Part shown: piece after piece, positions 1 to 7,044 of the stretch
How the letters are laid out: the number at the start of each line of letters is the position of its first letter
Numbering within the stretch: the first letter of the stretch is position 1
Assembly: GCA_016764035.1 (NCBI GenBank)
Contig: JAESSQ010000209.1
Span: 1 to 8,026 of the forward strand
Direction: 5' to 3'
DNA length: 8,026 nt
Source: Gammaproteobacteria bacterium
GTDB taxonomy: Bacteria > Pseudomonadota > Gammaproteobacteria > SZUA-229
Translations under genes and position numbers: made by a program
The notes under the pieces: model-generated
Seen by the model: only the letters and a program-made list of their open reading frames with translations
The model's database searches: none
What the model was told of the DNA's origin: nothing

Positions 1-2
1 CC

Positions 3-644
3 CGGATCGGCCGTGAACTGGGTGGCCCCGAGATTAACGAATGCCTGCCAGAGCGGAAGGTTCTTCATCGGTGCTGTCAGTTCAGCTTTCAAATAACTAC
101 CCACCGTGTCTTTCCATATTTCCTGATCGCAAAAAACATAAATCTCATTGGCGTTTCCAGCACAATCAATGAAGGCAGTGAATTCTGGATAGAACTTTCT
201 GGCAGTGCTGAAGTAACCTCCGCCAAAACACAAAAAAACAAACCACTAACTGCAGTAACATTAAAGGACAAAGACGCTTCGTCTCACTTTCGTATTTTGG
301 TTGCCGAAGATAACCCCACCAACCAAACGCTTATTATAAATCAGCTTAAAACATTGGGTTACAAGGCAGAGTTAGTAAACAATGGTCAGGAGGCACTAAA
401 TAAAATAGTCAACAATAATTATCACTTACTACTCACTGACTGCAACATGCCTTTAATGGATGGTTACCAGTTAGCAAAAACTGTTCGAGAAAGCGGCAAT
501 TCCGAACTTCCTATCATCGCGTTAACTGCCGATGCTTACCCTGAAAGCAAAGCAAAATGTCTACGTGCAGGAATGAATGCACAAATAACAAAACCCTTTA
601 ATTTAGAAACATTGCAAGAAATACTTGAAAGCTACCTAAACTAG
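3..644 (+). CDS. Hybrid sensor histidine kinase, C-terminal end (ATPase tail + receiver domain), 5' partial
   Basis: This is the end of a two-component hybrid kinase. The frame is open from base 3 to the TAG at 642-644. From about 138 it reads LIGVSSTINEGSEFWIEL, the last strand region of a histidine-kinase ATPase domain. A linker of about 30 residues follows, then a receiver domain from about 288. Counting from the TTG at 297, the receiver shows the acidic pair E4/D5 (VAEDN), the phospho-acceptor D48 (TDCNMPLMDG), the switch T77 (ALTAD) and K99 (TKPF), so it is complete and probably functional. The TTG at 297 is not a real start, because homology continues upstream of it. No output domain follows the receiver, so signal would have to pass on through a phosphotransfer step. 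The stretch from 3 to about 130 does not resemble a kinase: no GLGL glycine box is readable in this frame, so the true gene boundary there is unclear. The sensed signal is outside the window. Confidence 0.85.
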   Translation, partial: RIGRELGGPEINECLPERKVLHRCCQFSFQITTHRVFPYFLIAKNINLIGVSSTINEGSEFWIELSGSAEVTSAKTQKNKPLTAVTLKDKDASSHFRILVAEDNPTNQTLIINQLKTLGYKAELVNNGQEALNKIVNNNYHLLLTDCNMPLMDGYQLAKTVRESGNSELPIIALTADAYPESKAKCLRAGMNAQITKPFNLETLQEILESYLN

Positions 645-673
645 TCGATACTCATTAATACCATACTTTTAAA

Positions 674-705
674 TCGCCACTAGAGCGACGTGCTAATACC
701 AGCAC
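674..705 (+). other. Two small stem-loops between the kinase and the 90-residue gene
   Basis: TCGC at 674-677 can pair with GCGA at 685-688, and GTGCT at 690-694 can pair with AGCAC at 701-705 around a 6-base loop. Neither is followed by a run of T, so a classical terminator is not supported. They could be weak terminator, processing or attenuation structures, or chance. Confidence 0.2.
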
Positions 706-718
706 TTATACCAATACA

Positions 719-991
719 ATGTTATATCCAACTGAAAAAGAATTAACCGCCGCATTAAAAATGGCAGCGCAGATGCGCGATAAAAATGTCGACCCTTTTT
801 TTATCGCAAAAACATTACTAAGCCATTACAATCGAATCCAACAACTTGAAGAAGTTTTACATATTGCTGACCGTTATCTAAATCACGGCATGTCTGAACA
901 AGAAAAAACACTATTGCTTCGAAGCATAGATAAAATCAAAGAAGCAGAGCCACAAATTACAGGTAGAAAAAATAACAGTCTCGGACTCTAA
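719..991 (+). CDS. Small conserved-type protein of unknown function (90 aa)
   Basis: This is a 90-residue, probably cytosolic, mostly helical protein with no signal peptide, membrane segment or cysteine cluster. Its pattern is YPTEKEL near the start, MRDKNVDPFFIAKTLL at about residues 19-34, a leucine-rich stretch RIQQLEEVLHIADRYL at about 39-54, and a charged tail. From memory, this resembles a short hypothetical protein common in Gammaproteobacteria (MR-x-DP-x-FIAK-x-LL … LE-x-V-x-x-ADRY), but I know of no assigned function. The ATG at 719 fits the family's YPTEKEL beginning. No Shine-Dalgarno sequence is visible upstream (the preceding bases are ttataccaataca), so translation may be weak or start without one. 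It lies 74 bases after the kinase on the same strand and converges on ggt. Coding is likely because the composition is protein-like throughout and the family pattern is recognisable. Confidence 0.75.
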   Translation: MLYPTEKELTAALKMAAQMRDKNVDPFFIAKTLLSHYNRIQQLEEVLHIADRYLNHGMSEQEKTLLLRSIDKIKEAEPQITGRKNNSLGL

Positions 992-1028
992 TAAAAATCA
1001 GCATCGCGCTACCGAGCAACCACTAACA

Positions 1029-1049
1029 ACGCGACAATAAAAATCGCGT
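1029..1049. terminator. Possible stem-loop between convergent genes
   Basis: ACGCGA at 1029-1034 pairs perfectly with TCGCGT at 1044-1049 around a 9-base A-rich loop. It sits in the 67-base gap between the convergent ends of the 90-residue gene (991) and ggt (1059), where a bidirectional terminator would be expected. Neither strand has a convincing T-run immediately after the stem, so the call is weak. Confidence 0.3.
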
Positions 1050-1058
1050 AAGTTGTAC

Positions 1059-2758
1059 TTAATCCAAAATCACAGCACTTCCAACGCCCTGTCTATCTGA
1101 CGCGGCTGATACTTTGCCACTTTTTTTATCAAGTATAATCACATGCATATTTCCATAGTCACTCTCCAAAGCGTTAACTTTATGACCAAGTTTTTCTAAA
1201 GCACCAACTAGCTTCTGATCAAAAACATCTGGCTCATAGGAATCGCATCCGGTAGATACTGATGATGAAAACGACCTGCATTAACAATTTGTTCAGCGTT
1301 TTTAATTTCATAAAAGTTCAATATACCAAGCAGCACCATGGTAATAATACGGCTACCACCTGGCGTTCCGATAACAGCAATTCGATCAGCTGTCTCTACG
1401 ATACTCGGCGTCATACTTGATAACATTCGCTTAGCTGGCGCAATGGCGTTCGCAGTTGAACCCACTAACCCATAAACATTAGGTACGCCCGGCTTGGCAG
1501 AAAAGTCATCCATCTCATCATTCAGCAAGACGCCGGTACCCTCTGCAACGAAACAGGAACCAAAAGGATAATTTATCGATAATGTGGCTGCTACTTTATT
1601 TCCCTGCTTATCGACAATGGAAAAATGCGTGGTATCTCGTCCATTACCGCTTGGTTGAGCCACAGCCTTAAGTGAGGAACTCGGTGTAGCTTGATGCTGA
1701 CGAATAGTGGACACCAGTGACTTTATGTAGGTATCCGAAATTAAATAATCAACCGGCACATCTATAAAATCAGGGTCACCCATGTGTTCTGCACGGTCAC
1801 GGTAAACTCGACGCATTGCTTCAACAATGTAATGAATGCGTTGTGCCTCGCTCATTTTTTCAATGTCAACTTCTGCTAGCATACGCAAGATTTCCGACAA
1901 CACCAGTCCACCGGAAGAAGGCAAGGACGCCGCCGTCAACCTCATACCTTTATAAAACGAAACAGTGGGTTCTCTTTCTTTAATGTCATACGTGGCAAGG
2001 TCTTTCATTGTCCAGATTCCATTATTTTTTCGTACATCTTTTACCAGCTTCAATGCCAGTTCATTTTCGTAAAACCCTGCCATGCCGTGCTCAGCAATTA
2101 GCTGTAATGTTTTAGATAAGTCCTTTTGTATAATCTTATAACCTAACGTTGGCACCTTACCTTGCTCTAAAAATATATCACTGGCCGCTTTATTTTTTTG
2201 CAGTGCCTGCAACCGGAATCCAGCCATACGTTGATAATAAGCATCCACTGCATAGCCCTGGTCAGCATGTTTAATTGCTGCCACCATCGATTCATTTAAT
2301 GTTAAATTGCCGTATTTTTTGGCCAGATGTACAAGTGCTGCTGGAATTCCTGGAATACCCGCCGACAACGCACCGGTGATCGACGCGTCAGTATTTACTT
2401 TGCCATTTTCATCAAGGTATAAATTTTTATGAGAACGTAACGGCGCTTTTTCACGCGCATCCAACATAACGTAACGATCGATATCAGCTTGATGCAACAG
2501 ATAAAAACCACCGCCACCGATGCCTGAAGAATACGGCTCTACCACTGCAAGGGTTGCCGTTACCGCAACAGCCGCATCAAATGCATTGCCACCTTGTTCT
2601 AAAATAGCGACGCCTGCTTGTGTCGCTAATGGATGCGCACTGGCGACAGCGGCCTGGGAGACAATATTTTCTACAGAATCTTGCGCGATACTTGCGCCAG
2701 GATATACAACAAGGAATAAAAGAAAGGAAAAAAATATTTTTTGCAGAAATTTATACAT
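1059..2758 (-). pseudogene. ggt: Gamma-glutamyltransferase, broken by a one-base frameshift near the 3' end
   Basis: Gamma-glutamyltransferase is a periplasmic Ntn-hydrolase that cleaves glutathione and transfers the gamma-glutamyl group. It self-cleaves into a large and a small subunit. The first frame gives 516 residues (2758 down to 1208). Residues 1-25 form a signal peptide ending GASIA. R102 (DAREKAP) is the expected substrate-binding arginine. T376 in GRDTTHFS is the self-cleavage and catalytic threonine. MDDFSAKPG (416-424), LSSM (446-449) and GTPGGSR (464-470) are the other family motifs. After about I505 the frame goes wrong and ends in MSQMFLIRS. The next frame, from GAG at 1235 to TAA at 1059-1061, supplies 58 residues starting YEPDVFDQKL (the Y spans the break) and containing the family tail GNMHVIILD and ASDRQGVGSA. 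One added base near 1238-1243 gives about 566 residues, the normal length. Without it the small subunit lacks core strands and is unlikely to be active. A sequencing error is as likely as real decay. No Shine-Dalgarno is obvious, and a promoter lies upstream at 2832-2860. Confidence 0.9.
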
Positions 2759-2831
2759 AAACTAAATTTATTTGATCAGTCTATAAAATGATTACACTGT
2801 TACGCGAATAAATACTATATCTGAAATAGCT

Positions 2832-2860
2832 ATTACAATTATGCTTATCTGGCATTTCAA
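2832..2860 (-). promoter_or_regulatory. Sigma-70-type promoter for ggt
   Basis: On the minus strand TTGAAA (2855-2860) is followed by a 17-base spacer and TGTAAT (2832-2837). Each hexamer is one mismatch from consensus. It lies in the 111-base gap after the ferredoxin gene and about 75 bases before the ggt ATG, so ggt can be transcribed separately from the genes upstream. The region is AT-rich, so some chance matches are expected. Confidence 0.5.
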
Positions 2861-2869
2861 CAAAAAAGA

Positions 2870-3121
2870 TCAAATGATGCCAGTAATTACCTTGTACTTT
2901 GTCATCAGTTCGTCTTCTGTTTCTTCATGCGCAGGATCTAAAGGAATACAATCAACAGGGCATACTTCAACGCATTGTGACGTTGCATAGTGACCAATAC
3001 ACTCTGTACATAGATTAGGATCAATCACATAGATATCATCACCAGGCGTAATCGCCTCATTTGGGCACTCTGGTTCACAAACATCACAATTAATGCATTC
3101 ATCGGTAATTATTAACGCCAT
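2870..3121 (-). CDS. 2[4Fe-4S] ferredoxin, YfhL / Allochromatium type
   Basis: This is a small soluble electron carrier with two [4Fe-4S] clusters, 83 residues. Nine cysteines are visible. C9, C12, C15 and C19 form the first CxxCxxCxxxCP-type motif. C38 and C41, then C50 after an eight-residue loop (IGHYATSQ), then C54 in CVEVCP, form the second. C58 (VDCIP) is extra. The enlarged loop between C41 and C50 and the C-terminal extension of about 25 residues after C58 are hallmarks of the Allochromatium vinosum-type ferredoxins, known for very low and unequal cluster potentials. In Gammaproteobacteria this gene commonly sits next to coaD, as it does here, 26 bases downstream of it. The physiological partner is not known from context. 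The start ATG gives the usual MALIITDECI beginning, with a weak GAG-type ribosome site upstream. Confidence 0.95.
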   Translation of the reverse strand: MALIITDECINCDVCEPECPNEAITPGDDIYVIDPNLCTECIGHYATSQCVEVCPVDCIPLDPAHEETEDELMTKYKVITGII

Positions 3122-3147
3122 AACAAACTACTACTCATTCAATATAT

Positions 3148-3636
3148 TTATACTATTTTATTCTTCGCCACAGCCAACGCTTCCACAACATCCCTATGGA
3201 CAAAGGGTGATACGTCACCACCATGCAACGCGATTTCTTTAACCAGTGATGCAGAGATAAAACTGGTTTCTTCACTGGGTGTCATAAATACTGTTTCTAA
3301 CGAATTATCCAGATGTCTGTTCATGCTCGCCAGTTGCATTTCATATTCAAAATCAGACACCGCACGCAAACCACGCAAGATTACTTTCGCCTTTTTTACT
3401 TTAGCAAAATCCACCAGCAAATCAGAAAAGCCACAGATTTCAACGTTGTCAAATTCTTTCAACACGCGCTCTGCCATCGCCACCCGTTGCGCCAAATCAA
3501 ATAAAGGCGTTTTTCCCGGATTCGCTGCAACAGCCAATATCACATGATCAAACAAACCTGCCGCACGATGTACGAGGTCAGAATGCCCATTGGTAATGGG
3601 ATCAAACGTTCCTGGATAAACCGCAACAACTGTCAT
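3148..3636 (-). CDS. coaD: Phosphopantetheine adenylyltransferase
   Basis: CoaD catalyses the fourth step of coenzyme A synthesis, joining ATP and 4'-phosphopantetheine to give dephospho-CoA and pyrophosphate. It is a cytosolic hexamer. The 162 residues match the normal length. YPGTFDPITNGH (7-18) holds the nucleotidyltransferase T/HxGH motif with T10 and H18. K42 (GKTP), R88 and R91 (LRGLR), DFEYEMQLASMNR (95-107) and the terminal ISASLVKE motif (127-134) are all present. No key residue is missing. The ATG at 3636 has GAGG four bases upstream (3641-3644), which supports the start. It lies 53 bases after rsmD and 26 before the ferredoxin gene on the same strand, so all three are probably co-transcribed. 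The rsmD–coaD pairing is widespread in bacteria. This is an essential gene, and its intact state contrasts with the broken ggt. Confidence 0.98.
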   Translation of the reverse strand: MTVVAVYPGTFDPITNGHSDLVHRAAGLFDHVILAVAANPGKTPLFDLAQRVAMAERVLKEFDNVEICGFSDLLVDFAKVKKAKVILRGLRAVSDFEYEMQLASMNRHLDNSLETVFMTPSEETSFISASLVKEIALHGGDVSPFVHRDVVEALAVAKNKIV

Positions 3637-3674
3637 ATAACCTCAACCATCATAATCACTGTCTACTCTATATA

Positions 3675-3699
3675 GCAGCCTTGAAGATATTAAAGCTGC
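3675..3699 (-). other. Imperfect stem-loop at the rsmD–coaD junction
   Basis: GCAGC at 3675-3679 can pair with GCTGC at 3695-3699, extended by two A-T pairs beside a bulge. It overlaps the last codons of rsmD. On the coding strand it is followed by TATATAG, not a T-run, so it is more likely an RNA processing or mild attenuation element, or chance, than a terminator. Confidence 0.2.
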
Positions 3700-4259
3700 C
3701 TTTCAAATATTTTATACACCACCTGACCTGCGCACTTTTCTTTTTTACATAACCAACTTTCGGGCAAAACGATATCCGTATCGACCGCGTGCTCCACATA
3801 GATTATGGCATCCTCAGTCAAACATCCACTGCTATTAAGCAGTACACTGGTCTTTGACAACAAATCAGAATGAAAGGGCGGGTCAAGAAAAACCAAATCG
3901 AAGCGTTCGTGTATCGATTGTGAACGTAACCAGTTCAGCGTATCGGCATGATATATACTCGCGCTTTTCACGTCCAGTTGTGTGACATTTTCCTTTAAAC
4001 GTTTGACGGTTTCAATCGTTTTTTCTATAAAAACAACATTTTCGGCACCTCGTGAAAGTGCCTCAAAGCCTAAAACACCGCTGCCGGCAAATGCATCAAG
4101 ACAATGGCTTTTCTGAATATAGGGTTGCAACCAGTTAAACACGGTTTCACGTATTCGATCAGTTGTAGGCCGTAGCCCTTCGGCATCATTAAAACTGATT
4201 TTACGACCACGCCACTTACCCGCAATGATTCGGCATTGGCCACGTTTTGGTTTCTTCAT
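3690..4259 (-). CDS. rsmD: 16S rRNA (guanine966-N2)-methyltransferase
   Basis: RsmD transfers a methyl group from S-adenosylmethionine to N2 of G966 in 16S rRNA, acting on the assembling 30S subunit. The 189 residues match the family length. The N-terminal RIIAGKWRGRKI (10-21) and LRPTTDRIRETVFNWL (29-44) are signature stretches. LDAFAGSG (54-61) is the SAM-binding glycine loop, E79 (VFIEK) ends the second strand as expected for ribose contact, and DLVFLDPPF (121-129) is the N/DPPY-type catalytic motif of amino-methylating enzymes. All look intact. No Shine-Dalgarno is clear before the ATG at 4259, and an in-frame TAG lies just upstream, so this is the first possible ATG. The gene follows the M16 partner gene by 28 bases, which suggests translation coupled to the upstream message. 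Downstream is coaD. Confidence 0.96.
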   Translation of the reverse strand: MKKPKRGQCRIIAGKWRGRKISFNDAEGLRPTTDRIRETVFNWLQPYIQKSHCLDAFAGSGVLGFEALSRGAENVVFIEKTIETVKRLKENVTQLDVKSASIYHADTLNWLRSQSIHERFDLVFLDPPFHSDLLSKTSVLLNSSGCLTEDAIIYVEHAVDTDIVLPESWLCKKEKCAGQVVYKIFERQL

Positions 4260-4287
4260 CGATGGCTATTATTTAAAATACGCTATT

Positions 4288-5628
4288 TTATTGTTTGCCG
4301 ACTATGACTGTCACCATTTTATCAGGATGAATTCTACGTTTTAACGTCTCATTAATTTTTTTCATATCGACATTTTTGATATTGCCGATAAAAGTTTCAA
4401 GATAATTTATCGGCAAGTCATAAAAACCTATCATGGCAATGTATCGCAGCAATTTACTGTTACTGTCGATCTTCAACGGGAAGCCACCTGTAACGTTACT
4501 CATACTTGCTGCCAGCTCTTCTTTTTCAGGGCCATTTTCCACATAATTAGCTAACTCCTGTCTCAATAAGCTTAGTGCCTGCTGCGTCTGTTCATTTTTA
4601 GTTTGCATGCCCATGGCAAACACACCTGTCTCTCGCATCGGTGAGAAATAACTGTAAACGCTATACACCAGACCATGTTCTTGACGAATAACCTCAACCA
4701 GCCGAGAAGAAAAGCCACTGCCACCAAACGGATGATTGGCAAGATACAATGTAAAGTAATCTTCATCGCCACGTTTCACGCCGGGCTGACCGACAAAGAT
4801 ATGTGTCTGTGCAGAGGGGTAATCGATAACAATTTCTTTCGCTTGTGTTAAGGCTTTCACTTCAGGTAAAGCCGGTGCTTTTTCACCAGCAGGCAATACT
4901 GAAACCAACGCTTTAACAATTTCCTCCGCCTGCCAACGCTCAACATTACCAACGATAACCACTGTTGCATTATTCGCTACATAATATTTTTTATAAAATG
5001 CCCGAATCGCCGCCAGGGTCATCTTTTCCAGACTTTGTTCGCTACCCGATGTAGGCGAGGCGTACGGGTGGTCACCAAAAATAGCTTTATTAAATGCTTC
5101 GCCGGCAATAGCGGACGGTGATTGTTGACGTGCCTTGACGGCTAATTTCATGCGCTTTAGTTCACGCACATAAGCGACTTGAGGAAAGTCAGGTTGGGTT
5201 AATACTTGTTTTAGTGTTTCTAACGCCACTGTTAAATAACGTGATTCAGTTAAGCTTCGCACGCCCACAAGTGCCATATCTCGTGCAGCTGTATTATCTA
5301 GCTGCGCGCCCACCGACTCAAAAGCCTGTGCAATTTCATTTGACGTTTTACCCGCGGCGCCTTCGGCTAACAGACCATTGGTTAATAAAGCCAAACCACT
5401 CAGACCAGCATCACGTGCGCTACCCGCATCAAATACAATACGTATATCCAGCATAGGGATTTCAGTCGCAGGCACAAACATCACTTTTGCGCCGTTGCCC
5501 GTTTTCCATGTTTGTATTTGCGGCGCAGCGAATGCAGAAAAATTCACCACAGATAAACATAACAGGACGACAACGGAAAAAGTTTTAGTCAAATTATTTG
5601 CTTGCATCATAAATTTTCTAGCGACCAT
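4288..5628 (-). CDS. M16 peptidase-like protein, non-catalytic partner subunit (secreted)
   Basis: This M16B-family protein lacks the zinc site and is probably the partner of the peptidase encoded just upstream. I chose the ATG at 5628 (446 residues) because AGGAG lies six bases before it; an ATG at 5652 is in frame but has no such site. Residues 1 to about 34 form a signal peptide with a long basic start, a hydrophobic core and AFA|AP, so the protein is periplasmic or exported. Where catalytic members have HXXEH, this one has GLALL (residues 78-82), so zinc cannot be held. The second half has IRQEHGLVY with R315 and Y322 seven residues apart, the Arg/Tyr pair known from metal-free subunits of two-chain M16B enzymes, which helps bind substrate. 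The start overlaps the end of the upstream peptidase by 11 bases, consistent with translational coupling and equal amounts of both chains. rsmD follows after 28 bases. Confidence 0.93.
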   Translation of the reverse strand: MVARKFMMQANNLTKTFSVVVLLCLSVVNFSAFAAPQIQTWKTGNGAKVMFVPATEIPMLDIRIVFDAGSARDAGLSGLALLTNGLLAEGAAGKTSNEIAQAFESVGAQLDNTAARDMALVGVRSLTESRYLTVALETLKQVLTQPDFPQVAYVRELKRMKLAVKARQQSPSAIAGEAFNKAIFGDHPYASPTSGSEQSLEKMTLAAIRAFYKKYYVANNATVVIVGNVERWQAEEIVKALVSVLPAGEKAPALPEVKALTQAKEIVIDYPSAQTHIFVGQPGVKRGDEDYFTLYLANHPFGGSGFSSRLVEVIRQEHGLVYSVYSYFSPMRETGVFAMGMQTKNEQTQQALSLLRQELANYVENGPEKEELAASMSNVTGGFPLKIDSNSKLLRYIAMIGFYDLPINYLETFIGNIKNVDMKKINETLKRRIHPDKMVTVIVGKQ

Positions 5629-7044
5629 GCGCCGCTCCTGTCGAAGGTGCACGTTGATTATTATTGCCGTTATTTTCGTCTATCGGTAAAGGGTCAAGTA
5701 TGGCTACGGTTAGTCGCTCTTCAATCAGATACTTAATAGCAACCTGTTGCACTTGCTTGGCTGTCACCGCAAGAATTTTTTCGACGTACGCATCTTTTAC
5801 CTGCCATGGTAAGCCGATGGTATCGAGCATACCAACTTCCATCGCCTGATAAAATGTTGAGTCCTGCTGATAAACTTGCGCTGCTACTACCTGCGCTTTT
5901 ACACGATCTAATTCTTCATTATCGGGTGGCTGATTTTGTAGCGTGCTGATTTCTTCTCGCAGTGCAAATTCAAGAACCTCAATGGCTATATCATCATTGG
6001 GCACAGCTGATAAAACAAATAGCGTATCGTGCCTTGCTGTCATACCATAACTTGCACTCGCGCTATTCGCAATCTGCTGTCCACGAACAAGGTTATTACT
6101 AAGGCGAGCACTGCTGCCACCATCAAGGACGCCTGCCAATACTTCGAGCGCATAGACTTCCCATTCATTTTCTCGATCTTTTTCCGTACGGCCTAATACC
6201 GGCGCTTTGTACCCCATTAACAGATAGGGTATTTTCGCTGGTATTGCCACAGTAACGCGTTGTGTACCGTATTGTTTTGCTTCGTGCCTGGTTTTAGTTG
6301 AGGAATATCCGATGCTGATAATTTACCAAAATATTTTTTTGCCAGCGCAAACACTTCAGAAGATTCAACATCACCCGCGACCACCAAGGTTGCATTATTT
6401 GGCGCATACCATGTTTCATACCATTGTTGAGCGTCGTTAACCGTCATGGTATCCAGGTCTTCCATCCAGCCAATAATAGGACGCCTATACGGACTATTAG
6501 TGTAGGCAACCGCGTTAAATCGTTCGTAGGTTAATGCTGAGGGTTTGTCATCTGTGCGTAAGCGACGCTCTTCTTTAACCACTTCAATTTCTTTCAAAAA
6601 CTCTTTCTCATCGAACACTAAATTACGCATACGATCAGCTTCCATTTCCAGGCATAATTCCAGTCTGTCGTTAGCTATTTTTTGAAAGTAAGCCGTATAG
6701 TCCTGCCCAGTAAAGGCATTTTCTTCTCCACCATTCGCCGCAATGATTTCTGAGAACTCGCCGGCAACATGTGATTTTGTACCTTTGAACATCATATGCT
6801 CTAGCACATGCGAGATACCTGTAATGCCATCGTGCTCATAACTTGCACCTATTTTGTACCAAACCTGTGAAACAACTACCGGCGCGCGATGATTTTCTAT
6901 CACCAGCACCTTCATACCATTCGACAAGGTATACGACTGAACCGCTTCATCATTGTGCGCTGACTCTGGTACGTTGTCGTAAAAAATCACCCAGCCAAGC
7001 ACTAGGGTCAAAACGGCAATGCCTACAATTACTTTTACTTTCAT
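5618..7044 (-). pseudogene. M16 zinc peptidase, catalytic subunit, broken by a one-base frameshift
   Basis: This is a secreted or membrane-anchored M16B zinc metallopeptidase of the family that includes processing-peptidase relatives. The first frame (7044-6217, 275 residues) begins with a hydrophobic segment at about 4-21, a signal or anchor. It carries HVLEH (79-83), the HXXEH zinc site, and the distal glutamate at E158 or E159 (VVKEERR). It then falls out of frame, ending LLWQYQRKYPIC. The second frame is convincing M16 from about YGTQRVTVAIPAKIPYLLMG onward, ending at the TAG at 5618-5620. It includes GGSSARLSNNLV and the rest of the C-terminal domain. The apparent start at 6250 is a GTG inside the gene. 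One extra A in the A4 run (T4 at 6274-6277 on the plus strand) joins the halves as PGTKQKQYGTQRV and gives about 475 residues, the normal length. GAGG lies six bases before the ATG at 7044, and a TATGAT at 7075-7080 could be a -10 box. The zinc half alone lacks the second domain needed to clamp substrate. Confidence 0.9.
5635..5639 (-). promoter_or_regulatory. Ribosome binding site fixing the start of the M16 partner
   Basis: AGGAG on the minus strand lies six bases before the ATG at 5628, inside the end of the upstream M16 gene. This is the strongest Shine-Dalgarno in the window and favours the 446-residue start over the in-frame ATG at 5652. Confidence 0.7.

Noticed and set aside
89..271. 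Minus-strand open frame of 60 residues
   Set aside because: It lies antisense to the clear kinase/receiver frame and has no recognisable motif or ribosome site.
1225..1245. Programmed ribosomal frameshifting in ggt
   Set aside because: No slippery heptamer or downstream structure is visible at the break, and the family is not known to use recoding.
2520..2765. Plus-strand open frame of 81 residues over the start of ggt
   Set aside because: It is antisense to the signal peptide and N-terminal domain of ggt, which has strong family motifs; low-complexity alanine/threonine composition fits a shadow frame.
2851..2880. Hairpin plus T-run as a ferredoxin terminator
   Set aside because: A CTTTTTT run follows the ferredoxin stop, but the only stem before it is three or four base pairs, too weak to call.
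3313..3547. Two overlapping plus-strand open frames
   Set aside because: Both are antisense to coaD, whose motifs are complete; neither has a plausible start signal.
4572..4772. Minus-strand 66-residue frame
   Set aside because: It is an alternate frame inside the M16 partner gene, covering the same bases as the Arg/Tyr region.
5214..5689. Plus-strand frames of 80 and 103 residues
   Set aside because: Antisense to the M16 genes, with no family resemblance.
6217..6250. Reading the two M16 halves as two real overlapping genes
   Set aside because: The second frame would start with a GTG in the middle of a conserved domain, and neither half is a complete M16 unit; a one-base break explains both.
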